DNA from: Orbilia blumenaviensis
Lineage: Eukaryota; Ascomycota; Orbiliomycetes; Orbiliales; Orbiliaceae
Assembly: GCA_036872755.1 (NCBI GenBank)
Contig: JAVHNS010000015.1
Span: 992,001-1,056,000, forward strand
DNA length: 64,000 nt
Direction of reading: 5' to 3'
Shown: in pieces, positions 46,089-58,063 of the stretch
Layout: every line of letters starts with the position of its first letter
Numbering within the stretch: position 1 is the first letter of the stretch
The notes under the pieces: generated by a model
Database searches by the model: none
Seen by the model: the letters and a program-made list of their open reading frames with translations, nothing else
Told to the model about the DNA's origin: nothing
Made by a program: the position numbers and the translations under genes

Positions 46089-47771
46089 AGCTTCCATTCT
46101 GGTTTCGAACCTCAAGTTCGGAAGTTGCTCCGTCGTACAGGCTACATACATGCTGCAAGCCTCAAGCTTCAATTCGAGCCAGCCATAATAACCCGAGCGA
46201 TCAGGCCATATGTACTGCCTATACCGTCCTAGTCGACTGCAGGGAGTACATTCGTCCAACTGGAGATCAATTAGCTTCAAGGTTTAGCGTCGAATTAGCA
46301 AACATCAATAGCGTGATCAACAATGCCAACATCACTGGCGCAGGGTAAATTCGCTGAGTGAGCTGAGTATTCGAACTCCTTAGCTGAGTTGCTGCAGAAT
46401 TGCAGCGCTTGCTGCTGTTCGTCCCACCATTTCCTTCGACGCCAGCACTAAAATTCGGCAAATTTCCCAAAACAGGGAAGACACCTCCGAAACGAACCGA
46501 ACAGTGCATGACTGATTGGTGACGGATTGACCAAAAACGGAGCACTAGTGCGCGAGCTACGCAGAGAAAAGCAGTACTCTCGTTTCGTCTTTCCTCCCAC
46601 AAAGAGGCGTTCGGTTGATAATACGGACTGCGGCATTTCTCGTGGGGAGGCTTGGGCCAAGAAGTTTACCGGCCATTGCAAGTTTCTAGTAAGGCCAGTC
46701 TATGTGAGCAAGGCCTGGGTGACAAACCCACCCAGTGAGAATTGCTTAACGGTTCGGATCTGCATGCCACAAGAAATTAAAGGTCCCCATGAGTCGAACT
46801 TGGAGATTGTCGTCGACGATCTGGCAAATTGAAGCTGAGGCCGCTCGACCTAGCGTATTGTTTGAAACCTTTTCCGATGTCCCCCATATGTCTAGGGCTG
46901 ATTTTAGCAAGGGAAGCCTTGCTCGAACACCAGAATATTTTGGTGTTCGTGGAGTCGGATTAAGGCCAAATCAAGCCAAGGCCCGGATGCACAGGGCAAG
47001 GTATCTGCACAACAGGGAAGCTCAGCCTACTCAGAGCTTGAGAAAACACCCACCCACCGACACACTGAACCTGAAGCCTAGGAATAACGGAAAATTGCTG
47101 ATGATACTTGCAGACCTTGGAGAATGCCCGGTTCCAGAAAATTTTTCTACCCAAGCTATTGGGACTTATCACATCCTGCAGGGTTAATAAGACAATGTCG
47201 CAATCGGGGAATTAATGAAAGTGAACCCTTGACTCTTCAGACTCGGCGTCATTCATGGTGCGACCTGAATTATTGCTTCAAAATGCGGAAAAGAGAATCC
47301 GGATACTGTCGAGGCGACTTTGTGGACTTTTAATTTGTGTCTTTGCTGTAGTTCGCCTTATGCTAGTCAAACAAGCGAACCAGTTATCTTCTGAGTATGC
47401 AGGAACCGACTACCCCGTTCAACGTTTGGTCGCTATACACCAGCTTGACAGCTTCCACGGAAGCTAAATCCCAGAAATGCGGGCCGGGGCCTGTGTGCGA
47501 ACCCTGAGGCGAAAAATAATCTTTATAAGTAACCATCCCGCTATCTCGGTTTCAATTTCGATATCACTATCATCATCACGACCATCTTTCAACAAGCGAG
47601 CTTCACCATTCAATAGGATATCTCGATACGCGAGCATAACTTTTCCCTTTAAGCCACCATTATAACCACACCCAAGCCGCATTTAAATAGCTCAGATATA
47701 TACCAACTTTTCAGAATTGCAGCATTAAGCTTTTGAATTCCTCAGACTTTTACACTTTTACAACATTCTAT

Positions 47772-48524
47772 ATGTCGTCCGCCTACTCCCAATCGTCCAC
47801 CTCTAGGCCCGATATGCGCGGCAGACGGGATACTCTTATTTGCAACAACTGTAGACGGGATAAACAAAAGGTATTTTGGCATCCTTAGGCTTTTGTGGCG
47901 CGATTGAGTCTAGAGATTAATTTATTGTGGGTTTAGTGCACAAGACAACCTGAAGATGTCGACGGAACGATGGTTTGCACGCGATGCGACAAATACAATT
48001 ACAGCCGATGTTCTACAGACCCCTCAGTCGAGCCCATGGAACGTAAAAAGAGGGTCCTAAATGATTTGAAATGCGAGAAATGCCGTAGAGATCATAAAAC
48101 TGTATGTTTCGCGACGTGTTCCTATCTCCTGGCTCCACGAGGCTGATGAAAGTATTTGCAGTGTACATTCTCATACGGTCCTTGGCCAAATCCATGCGAC
48201 CGATGCGCACGAACGGCCGGAAGTCAGTGTTCGCCTCCAACAAGACCCTCTCGCGTCCGTAACAGGCCCTCGACACACGACAGCGGGAGCGATTGCCACT
48301 CTTCAATTGCGGACGGCGGCGAATATGTGGAATATGTTCATGCGGCTGAATACGACTACACCACCGGCTACGAGGAAGACGTCTATGAATGGGGAACTGA
48401 ATCAAACGCCCAATGGCAAGAGCACTACTCACATCCAATGTACCACATGAACTACACCTCCCCCTTTTCACCCGATTCCGGAAGTTCAGATTATTCTGAC
48501 AGCCCTTTGTTCATGCGACACTAG
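47772..48524 (+). CDS. Small protein with two Zn2Cys6 clusters (copy 1)
   Basis: Exons 47772-47870, 47937-48101 and 48162-48524 join through two phase-0 introns (66 and 60 bases) to 208 residues. Cluster 1: CNNCRRDKQKC, then 12 residues, then CTRCDKYNYSRC. Cluster 2: CEKCRRDHKTC, then 10 residues, then CDRCARTAGSQC. Each intron lies directly before the third Cys of a cluster, so both clusters are complete only after splicing. The Zn2Cys6 binuclear cluster is a fungal DNA-binding domain, normally single, at the N-terminus of long activators. Here no coiled-coil linker or fungal_trans domain follows, only a Tyr/Ser/Glu-rich acidic tail (DYTTGYEEDVYEWG). It may be a compact DNA-binding or competitor factor; this is inference. 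Paralogous to 53817-54605. Confidence 0.82.
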
Positions 48525-51500
48525 ACGGGATTTTCCCGCCACCGAGGAACCTCAGTAGCTGGGTGCCCACACATGATTTTTTTTTTCTAAAGCCTCATTC
48601 TTTCCTTGAGTCTCCTGCACCATACATTGGCTCGGAGTTTGTTATTTGGATACGGATAGAAAGCAGTTGGTTGGACTAGGAATTTGCTGGCATATTGTAC
48701 AAGGGATAATACCGACTGGGACGGAAAAGGATTTGCATCTTGCATTTTTGATCTTCTAGCTTTGATTCTTTGACTAGCGAGTCTAGCGTTTTTTGCTTGA
48801 GCTGTTTTCCTTGTAAGCGTCTTTATTCTGCAAGGTATTATTTGGCCTCTTTTTTTATAATTTCTGGGCGTCGAATCATTTCCACAGATCGTTGGTGTGG
48901 CACCACCCCCATGTAGATGGACGAGGGATACATCTTGCCCCATGTATAGTATGGCTGTGCCTTTGTACCATTTTCTTCTAATTAATGTATTGTTTCGACT
49001 AATTAACACAATACCTTGTGTCTGTCCCCTCAGCCTTGCCGCATACAGGTACGCTTCAGATCCTCGAGGATATTCATCGGAATCGAATGTCTCCTGTGGG
49101 GTAGGGTTCCCGCGACTTAAATATTCGCGTGGAGCTTCGGTATGAGGCGATACCGGTAATGCGGGAGGGCTCGAAGACCTGCTTCGTCCTTAGAAGCAGG
49201 ATCTTCGAAACGTGCCCCTTGTTTTGTAAATTTCAAGGGTCTACCCCGAGTGCGATCCAGAGATTGTTGGCGAAACTGGGCCACGTTTTACCGACAACCA
49301 CCGTGGTAATGTGGGGCTTTCTATGGGATTACCAAGCTTTGCAGCGTTATATGCTATTAGTTCGATTGACCAATCATGTCGCTCTTCTCGAAGACTCAAT
49401 CGCTCATAAGCGTGGCTAGCCTCCGCATGTATGTACCTCTGAGGATCCACTGCTGCAGTCCACTGCGGTCGCAATGGGGAACAGCAATATGCATATCCCC
49501 TGCAACCATTCTCGTTTAATTAGCCCCAAACTACGGTTATCTTGATCTTGCAGATAGCCAAGGTAGCTATCTTAATGCGTACCAGTCGCGAGGATATAGC
49601 TATCTAATCGAACGCAAAACATTCAAGCTCTGTCCTACAGACAGAAAAGCCCATTAACGGCTAATGCTAGTTAGCGGACGTTTATACGAAATATGCAATT
49701 ATGGCGCGCCTACCATTGAGTGCTTTACGGGACCCAATGGCCAAATATCACAATATTATACTTGTCGGAATGACCCAATCCAGACACGAAAAATTCTACA
49801 CACCTCAGCTCCAAAGAAGCTCGTAATATTGTGTTGGTCAACGCACCCTGCACGCATGGTTCTGTGGAATTTTCAGCCTCGTCGCTCTTATGTCCGGAAA
49901 TAGGTTTGTCGGCTTGGGTGGCTGATTGTGTAGCGAATGCCAGGAATATTCCCAACTCGCAATCGTATCACTGGAGCTGGATTTGGAATGCTACGCAATC
50001 GAACCTGATTGAACTATCGCGCGAAACACGAGCCTCCGGACGCGGGCCACCTAGAGCTCGAGCCAAAATTGAGCTAGCTTTCCCGACAGACATCATGGAT
50101 GAGGTGACATGGTGGCTTCGAAGCTTCGCGGAACAGCGGCCGGTGAATACCACATGGGTTCCAGGGAAAATGATCCTCAATTGCAACCAAGCCACGAAGC
50201 CCGGCCCATGTCCATGTGCGCGATGCCGTTGCTCGTCGCCTCTAATGTCGAAATATTAGTACCAAACACTGCCATGGTGGAGACCTTCAGGTATCCGAAA
50301 TGGGAGAATAGGTGGTGGAGGGGTTGTGCCAAGCGCCGCATGATGCCTCCACTTGCAGAACCTGACCAACCATATTGCAGCGCACTTCGGAATACACTAA
50401 GGCATTAACAACGCCATTCAGCTGGAGGTCAGCTCATCTTGTGAGGGAAATTCTTTTTCCCAAGCTGCCCCTAGGACAGATTGTGGGCATGACGCGAACA
50501 AAGGGAGGGGCTACGGCCATCTTAGCCGGAATTTTTGCAACATGTCAATGTTCGTGACACTCCATATTTCGCGACATTGCAGTTGCGGAGGCTGGGAGTC
50601 ATGCAATAGCTGGCTGCATTATGCGGCCCAGCTATACGGTATGTATACATGTACATGCGGGTAGCTGTGCGCAAGAAATTGTAGCGGATGACAGGAATCG
50701 ACATCTTGCAAGCTTGACCGTCGGCTCGAATACGCTGTCCTAACGAGTCTCAAGGTCATTGCACACCGTACAGAAGTATTCTGCACGTCCTAGTGTCGGA
50801 ACAGATGCGACGCCTGTGCATGTATACTAAACAAGGAATTTCTACTACGGCCTCGCCGAACCTCCAACCTCACAGGGCGAGCGCGCACCCTATATTCGAT
50901 CCGGCAACTTTTCGCGAACCCCAGCTTCCACACTGGCTCTTATTGGTAATCTTGCTGCCACAATCGATTGTTTAAGGCATCTTCCGTGGGGCTGAGGGAC
51001 ATCCTTAGCTAATAGTCTCTTCTCTAGTTTATACTACAGATCATGAACAACTGGTACTGCGGTATGCACCTCTATTTTCATGCTTCACTGCACTCGCATC
51101 CGTCCAATATGTGACATTACGTTCAAAGATTACTATCTATGCAGCTAGCTGATCCGCTCCCGAGGATAGTCTAAGCCTTTATTGGAACCACCTGCACGAC
51201 AAACAAGTCGACACCAGCACTCCGGCTATTCATAGAGTTTGAGTCGACACTCCCGGCGCCACAATTATTACCCTAGTCCCAGATATCCGGGCCCACTGTG
51301 GTTCCGACAGTAATGCCATACTCGATACCTTGATGCATCCTCACAAGCTCTGTTGCACACGGATTCCGCAGACCCCGAAGCCATGTCTACATTTGGAGAA
51401 AACCCCGACACAGAATAACTAGGTCAAGTTCAATATTTTACAAAAGTTTATGAGATGGAAGCTTCGTGAAATCGGTTACACAATTACAATCAAGGACAAC

Positions 51501-52079
51501 CTGAGTACCCACTCGCTCTTTCCCCTCAATGCGGTCCACCTGATCTTGATGCAGGTTCGCTTCCAGTTCGCCTTGCATTCTTTCTGATTCTCCCAGTTAT
51601 CTATCCGGGATAGGCTGTTTACGATGCATGATATTGAGCTTCATTTAGGACACCCCTGGGTATCATCTGGCCATAGTTTAATGATACCCTGTCGTTTGAT
51701 CTCGGATCGCATCCACTGTCCATGATAATTACTGCTCCCGTACCAACCTCGTGCAGGCTCGGCATGCTTCTGTCAGGGCTAGTCCGGATTCCAAGTTTAT
51801 ACTGTTTAGGACAAGCTAAGCCCAATGGCAGGGCACAAATATGCACTCGGAGATATACTTGAGAGACATGCATTGCTCCTTGTAAACATCTGGCCATTCG
51901 ATTGACATCGTGGCAGAGAACCCGCTACCAGCGCGCAAAGATCACCCCACATAGCACCAAAACCGGCCCTAGCTCTAGCATATAGGATATTAAAAAGGCC
52001 TCCATGCATTGAGTATCTGGTGATACCTGGCCGACTGACCTAAATTTTGATAAACGGAATTATAGTCACTCAACATTGA
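48525..52079. other. Gene-poor stretch, 3.5 kb
   Basis: 3' flank of the zinc-cluster gene, then DNA with only short unconnected frames on both strands. Nothing assignable; presumably transposon debris leading into the LINE relic. Confidence 0.35.
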
Positions 52080-52268
52080 ATCCTTCGGGGCGCATCAATG
52101 AAACCGACATGGGGGTTACCGTCTCTAGTATCGCGGTTTCGATATGCAGATGATGTCGTTGTCCATAGCGTAATCCAATTGGGTCGGGTGGGTCTTGATT
52201 CTGCATCCATCGTTCGATTCTTGCTTTCTATTTGCAAGTTTGCTAGCGATGCACGACTCAAGGTCAAT
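52080..52268 (+). mobile_element. LINE-type reverse transcriptase relic
   Basis: A 63-codon open stretch without start reads SRFRYADDVVVHS, then VRFLLSICKFASDARLKVN, then TAG. The YADD box followed about 20 residues later by a (L)xxFCKFASxARLxVN segment is the catalytic motif C and following helix of non-LTR reverse transcriptases. Stops lie on both sides and the flanks are not readable as RT, so the element is dead and strongly eroded. Family (Tad-like or other) cannot be decided. Confidence 0.55.
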
Positions 52269-52271
52269 TAG

Positions 52272-52303
52272 TATAATAGATTTATTATATTAATTCTATT
52301 ATA
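52272..52303. repeat. AT-rich inverted repeat
   Basis: TATAATAGA and TCTATTATA pair over 9 bases around a 14-base AT loop, directly after the reverse transcriptase relic. Confidence 0.5.
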
Positions 52304-53645
52304 ACCACCTAAGTCAAAATTGTGCGACCATATTCAAAATCAATGACGGGTTTAGCCTTGGGCTGTCGAGCATGCAGGAACGCAAATAGGGCAGAAGATG
52401 AAACCAGTCCTAGGCCAATTGATTGCGATTATACCCTTATCTTCTGAATCGCGTGTAATAGTCTGAGGCGCAAAGTGGCCAGGGAGAACATGCGACATAC
52501 GGGACGATACGCCGATTCCAAGCCAATCCGGCTGGCGCTCTAGGTTTACATGGCTCCATAATTGTCAACCCGTCATGCAGGATATGCGGCCTAGTTCCAG
52601 GGTCTCAGACGTTCGAGAATCGGCATAAAGCTAACAGGAATCAGATAGTTATCAATAGACCCGGTGGGGTTGACGCAGCTGGCTGTACTTTTTCAAAGCA
52701 TTTCCGTCTTTTCCGGTACTCCCAGCCATTTTACGAAGCTTACTATATTCGTAACAGAGACAAATAAACCATAAGGTACTCTTTAGGAGAGGTTCGTGGC
52801 CATGTGGGAAACCATTGGTGAACTTTGTTCCTTACAGTTTTCATATAGAACACAAAATAACTGTAAATAAGTGCGGCATGGAGACCCACACTACATATCA
52901 GTATCGTCCCAACCCTATGGCCGTTGGTCGGTAGTTACAGTGCAGCATCTGCATGCGGCTGTGATCGACTAACCCTAAGCCACATGTGGCATAGTAAGTG
53001 GCTGCCCTATGGCCCCTGGTAAGGCGCTGTTGGAAGTCAGCCTCACCCTTGTCAAAACCTCTTACATATTTTCCGACGAGCTATCAATTTACCAATTTAG
53101 CATCTAGTTTTTTCCCATGTTCGGAATGGAGACTTTGCACTGCACGGCTCACAATTTTGAGCTTTCGCGATCGCACCTTGGCTTTTTTTTCCTTTTTTCA
53201 CAGCGATGGGCTAGAAGCGCCACCAGTTGGAGTATAGTCAGTGGGCTGGTTATTTGCAGCAATCATTGGTCAGTTTCGCTTAGCGGGATAGTTAGCGTGA
53301 GGGTTGGGACAACCTTCTCACTGATGGGGGGATCCACAACCCATAGAAGTTCCTGGTACCTGATGTCCTAGACCACTCCTCTGGGCTAGGACAGCTCCCC
53401 GCTCAGCTTGCAGCGGATCAATGTAGTTTGGAGAATCCGAGTACCTGTACGACGGGGATGGATTTGGTAACATGCCGAGAAAGGTGCAGGTCCACCTCGG
53501 GCAGGTTTTCTCGTCAGTTCGGGAAACCTAGCAGCCGCATCTAATCAAGGCATATCGCTGGATTAGTTCTCAATTCATGATGCTTGAGTGTAGGCTCAAT
53601 CCTCAATGATATAGGGTTAAGTTAATTCCTATGTGCGCAGCCATT
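52304..53645. other. Gene-poor DNA after the LINE relic
   Basis: No supported gene. May hold the eroded 3' part of the LINE, but no motif can be read with confidence. Confidence 0.35.
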
Positions 53646-53655
53646 TATATATAAG
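53646..53655 (+). promoter_or_regulatory. TATA box of zinc-cluster copy 2
   Basis: TATATATAAG lies about 170 bases upstream of the ATG at 53817 and is followed by a leader without stops or long frames. Confidence 0.45.
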
Positions 53656-53816
53656 GAACCATTTCGAAGACTTCAAAATGGGAATATCAGAAAGACACAA
53701 GCATAGCAACCAAAAACAAGAGGTTCCTACCATCTACAGATAAAATTTCTTGCCTTCTCAACTTTCAATACTCTTCTGCTCAAGTAGCTCGCCTTTTACA
53801 AATATATTAATATACA

Positions 53817-54605
53817 ATGCCTCCAAAATCCAACACGTGCTCGCGCTGCCGTCTTGACCGCCAGGGCGTGAGTTTCCCTAACCCCCAATAGAACATCCTA
53901 TACCCTGTCGGCGTACCGCACTGCACATAACTAACTCCATATTAAATATTGTAGTGCGTTCGTGATGCATCGGACCCTTACGATCCAGTTACTTGCAATC
54001 GTTGCAAGAGGTACAAATACACCTGTACATTGAGGGAACTCACCGAAGAGGAGAGAAGCCGAGAGAGTCGAATTTTAAGATTCTGGAAATGCTCCATGTG
54101 CCGAGACGCCCACCAAAAGGTAGTCTCTGCTTTTGTAACCTGGTTTATTGATGAGATCCATAAAGAAGCTGTACTAATACCCGTGCAGTGTGAGCCAAGC
54201 GAGAATGACCAGGAACGTTGTGGCCGATGCGTTACGAGGGGTTTGATGTGCGGGCCCCTGACAAACATAAAGCAGCGGCCGCGGGGGAGGGGTTCCGGCG
54301 GCGGCGGCGGTTCACCTGGCGAATCACAAGGTGGTAATTCACCCGGAGGCGATTCAAACTCCCCGGATTACGATGCTACGGCAGAAGACGACCCAGAAGA
54401 TGATTTGCGTGGAGCCGGTTCTTATGCCGGTTCTTATGCCGGTCAACAATTCGTATCACAACACCGCCAGTATACCTTTGATCCACATCCATATGGTCCA
54501 CCATACTCAACCAACTACGAAGTGGAGGCATACCCCCAAGACGCCTGCTACAGTCAATCCAGCAGCCATTTCCAGAACCAGCCCAGCTACTATAGCAGAT
54601 ACTAG
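53817..54605 (+). CDS. Small protein with two Zn2Cys6 clusters (copy 2)
   Basis: Exons 53817-53867, 53955-54119 and 54189-54605 join through two phase-0 introns (87 and 69 bases) to 210 residues. Cluster 1: CSRCRLDRQGC, then 12 residues, then CNRCKRYKYTC. Cluster 2: CSMCRDAHQKC, then 9 residues, then CGRCVTRGLMC. Both introns sit just before the third Cys, as in copy 1, and the middle exon is 165 bases in both genes. The tail is Gly/Ser-rich, with a duplicated GSYA, then Tyr/Gln-rich; there is no activation or regulatory domain of the usual fungal kind. Intron 2 has no stop and is a multiple of three, so retention would put 23 residues between the second and third Cys of cluster 2 and probably break it. 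Confidence 0.82.
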
Positions 54606-56313
54606 GGCGTTATTTCAGGGTAACCCCTCGGTTTACTCTAGTGCGGATTTTACGAGTTTAACGGCCGTCGATCATAAAAGCCAATTTTAGATTTTAGCGT
54701 ATGCGCATATCTAGATACCTTAGCCCTTTAGTTTTAGCGATCGTGCGCTGCGTTGCCGCACATTTCTCCCGGCATGCTAAATCGTCACGGAGAACGTTTT
54801 CTTTATCATCCTCCCTGTCATGGTTGTTTTTTTCGATTTTTTTTTTTGCTGCCGTTGTTCTCGCTTTACCTAAGAACCCTCTCTATACATTTTGCATTTG
54901 AGTTTCAAGGACTTCGGCTTCGGTTGAATACTAGGCAGTCTCAGGAAGGCTTTTCGATTCGATAGAACATCTACACAATTTTTTGTTTCTTACTTTAGTT
55001 TAGCTTTCTCCAAAATCAGAAATTATTGACTATTAAATTACCCAATCTTCTGACTGATGGAATCCGTTCTAAAGCCGTAAAGCTTATTAAAAATACCCAC
55101 GTGAACTGTGCTCCTGCTGTACGGTACAGCCAACACAAAAAATACAACAGCTCCATGTGGATAGTTCCCCATGCGGCTATGCGGCATGTCCAGTGAATGA
55201 TTCCAACCAACCTGGGGCATTACGACTTGCTATCGGCAAAAGGGCAGAGGAGTTTCGCAACAAGGGCTTGTAAAGTGTGGGGCTAGACCGATAACGTTAT
55301 TGGGTTGCTCATGCTTCAGCTTGCAATCCTCAGTTCCAGCTGTGTTTGAACTGTTTTCTGGTGGGCGCCGAAAACGCGAGTCCTGAAATTGCCAGAGCTT
55401 CGCCAGCCCCCACGACACGACACAACAAAGCTGGGCAATTGTAAAAAGCCATTTTACAGAAGCAAATAGTGAGATTTTCCCTTAGCGTTTAGCTCCAGCC
55501 TTCATGGAGATTCACGGGCTTTGATGTTGAAGAGTTTTGGACCACCTTCCACCTTCAGCGGCTCAAGTCGCGACGAGTTTCATGACTAGTGACAATCCAA
55601 GATGCCCCACCCAAGAGCAACGAAACCTTCTCATTGGCCAAGTAGGGCGGCACTTTCGGGCCCTTATCAAATGTCGTTGTTGAAATTCAACACCTGATCA
55701 TATGCATCTATAACCATTACAGAAAAGTCTCTCAAAAAATACTCGTTATCAAAAGATCTCATCATAAAAAGCCCTAGTAATAAGGCCTTATAAATGTAAG
55801 AAAAATTCAAATTATTTTTTTTTGAATGATAGTACTATAATTGAATATTAATGCAGAAGTTTCCCGACCGCGGGATTTCCACTGTAATGTGTAAAAGTTG
55901 TTCTGTTTTTTTGTTTTTACCATTTTTCTACTAGGGGGCCCGAAAAGTGCCGCCGTACCGAGACTAGAGCCTAGCCAGGGTCCAGATTATAAAATCGTTA
56001 TCATAACGTTAGAAACCCCTTGAATTTAACTATCGATGGGATGAAAAGGAGGAAAATAACCATGGGCACTAAGAAACATTGTTCATCATTGCAACACCTC
56101 TAAATATTTTGCGATTCAATATTAAAGCAGCGCAGAAAGTTACGGGACCGTACCGAAAGTCCGGAGTCAACCAAAGATTGGATTACACTTGTTATCGACT
56201 GGCGTCTAGGAACGAGGCCAATTCGAATATATGAAAGCGGGCGCCGCATTTCGACGGTATCTTCAAAAAGAGAAAACAGAGAGGTATCGACACAAACACT
56301 TCAATCCATAAAA
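54606..56313. other. Intergenic, no supported gene
   Basis: 3' flank of zinc-cluster copy 2 and promoter of the membrane protein gene. The short frames at 54701-55418 show no domain. Confidence 0.35.
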
Positions 56314-57336
56314 ATGACCACCCGAACCACGAGTGGCCAGAAACCGACCACATCATACCCACTTACGACGCAATTTATTCCACCAAAATCATGCTCTACA
56401 CAGTATTACTACGGGATTTTGGGCACATTTATACCAGATGCGGTTCAGGTTAACGGGCCACCGCCAGCTGGGGGCTCCGCCTTGAAGGAGTGCTGGCCTC
56501 AAGATTTTAGCATAGTAGGCGGAGGGAGGGGGACACGAACATTTTACAGCCCCGGCATATGCCCGTCCGGCTATAGCACTGGCTCGCAGATGTATGTCAG
56601 TCGCACAATGTATGCCTATTGTTGCATGACAGGGTTCAACCTTATCGCCGAAGAGGGGCCGGTAGGCTTCGCACGAAGTACAATAGCGCAAACAGACTTC
56701 ATTGACAACGACAATCAGGCTCCGATGTGTTTCCAAGCCCTTCAAGAGGGGATTGTCGTAGAATTTCAGGCCCTAAACGGTGAGATATACACCACAGACC
56801 TGCGAAAGGGCCACTCGGTTGTCCATTTTCCTATACGGGCGAAGTATCAGGCATCGGATTTTGCTGTATTCCCGATCGAGGCTCAACCGACCGATTTACC
56901 GGACGAGTTCCGCGGCGATCTTGAGCCCTACATTCGTAGCGGTTTGGTCACGCTTGGTACACAAACGGGCCCAAAGCAAACTTCTGATGCGAGCACTGGC
57001 TCGAAGACAGGGACCGGAACTAGTGGAATACCTGAAGAGACCGGTGGCAACAAAGCTGTGGAAGACGCTGAGGAAGGGCGCACTGGCACAATTGCTATCG
57101 CTGTGGGTGTCACCGTTAGTGTGGTAATAGTTCTTGCACTGGCAGGATATTTCCTATTCGCCTGGCGGAGGAAGAGGAATAGACAAAACGGCGGTTTTAA
57201 CACCGCATCCGGTCCCTATAAACAACACCAAAACAATGATGGCCATATTGGTGGAATCCAAGACCTTCCGGATAGCACTGGAGGGATCGCGCTTGCGGAA
57301 GCTGGCGCAGGTGGTTGGTCCAAAACACAGCAGTAG
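56314..57336 (+). CDS. Single-pass membrane protein with Cys-containing outer domain
   Basis: A 340-residue single-exon protein. Residues 1-210 hold a folded-looking domain with Cys at 27, 60, 83, 103, 104 and 139, including ECWPQDF, FYSPGICPSGYS and YAYCCMTGF. This pattern is common in fungal surface proteins of unknown function. A Thr/Ser/Gly-rich stalk (about 215-255) leads into a membrane helix (about 258-283, ending FAWRRKRNR) and a short Gly/Gln-rich cytoplasmic tail. The basic stop-transfer sequence implies an outside N-terminus. No classical signal peptide follows the ATG, so the membrane helix may act as signal anchor, or an upstream exon may be missing. Possible cell-wall sensor or adhesin-like role; unproven. 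Confidence 0.75.
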   Translation: MTTRTTSGQKPTTSYPLTTQFIPPKSCSTQYYYGILGTFIPDAVQVNGPPPAGGSALKECWPQDFSIVGGGRGTRTFYSPGICPSGYSTGSQMYVSRTMYAYCCMTGFNLIAEEGPVGFARSTIAQTDFIDNDNQAPMCFQALQEGIVVEFQALNGEIYTTDLRKGHSVVHFPIRAKYQASDFAVFPIEAQPTDLPDEFRGDLEPYIRSGLVTLGTQTGPKQTSDASTGSKTGTGTSGIPEETGGNKAVEDAEEGRTGTIAIAVGVTVSVVIVLALAGYFLFAWRRKRNRQNGGFNTASGPYKQHQNNDGHIGGIQDLPDSTGGIALAEAGAGGWSKTQQ

Positions 57337-58063
57337 CTGGTCTGGTAACCTCTGAGGAACCTTAAAGCAATGCGACTCCGTTGTGGGCTATAGAGCTGTT
57401 TAGTGTTCTTGCGAAGGATAAAGGACCTAAGGGAGGGGGGAGAAAATCAAAATTATCGTTTATATACCTGTGCGCTACGACCTCAAGGCCATGCCCGTCG
57501 TATTCTCTATCTGATAGCTACTTGCACTATGAGGTTGGAAAGACTTAATCATTATATTTGGAGTCTTTTAATGGGTAACGGTGGGAATGTTATTTTCAGT
57601 ATGAGTATGCATTTGGTCCCTTTTTAAATGTCAGCAGGGTGTTAAGCATATAACTAGTGGAGATTGGTTTAATTATAGAGCAACGCCGACAGTCTTTTGG
57701 CTTAACACATGGTACGTGTGCATGTTGAGTTTGTTGTTAGGTAGACATTCGCTTCCCGGACAGGTCTAGATACTCCAAGATCTTGCAAAAGGTTGTCTGA
57801 AGACTAATGTGAAGCAGTTTACATTTGATTTATGTATATGTATTTGAAGCAGAGAATAGTATCTTTTTTATTTACCTGAAGAGGTCTAAAGATATGCTTG
57901 GGCATCGGTTGCTATTTGTGTGGGGTGGGGGACAATAATTTAACGCAGTTAACTGTATATGTGTGGTCTACATACACGTAAGTATACGCATATGCATACA
58001 TGATTGATGGCTGTATACTGCTACAATAAACTATCAGCTCACTGCGCAGGCAGAGAATAACCT
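57337..58063. other. Intergenic, contains one arm of an inverted repeat
   Basis: 3' flanks of convergent genes. Holds the left arm of the inverted repeat (57661-57719) and a run of alternating TATGCATA-type words near 57960-58005. Confidence 0.4.
57661..57719 (+). repeat. Inverted repeat arm, left of the GH5 gene
   Basis: The reverse complement of this stretch matches 60813-60871 imperfectly, with an exact 18-base core GTGTTAAGCCAAAAGACT (here 57691-57708 as its complement). Confidence 0.65.

Larger units (their letters stand above)
40622..47771. other. Gene-poor stretch, 7 kb, decayed DNA
   Basis: No gene with start, domain or intron support. Open frames are short and lie on both strands. 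Some protein-like fragments occur, for example a CHICRHGEAHAC word on the minus strand near 45840 and a 100-residue plus frame at 46527-46832, but none could be assigned. A short inverted-orientation repeat joins 44809-44860 and 46036-46088. Likely old transposon remains. Confidence 0.4.

Noticed and set aside
48587..49009. 140-residue minus-strand frame
   Set aside because: No ATG at its start, no domain, and it lies in the 3' flank of the zinc-cluster gene.
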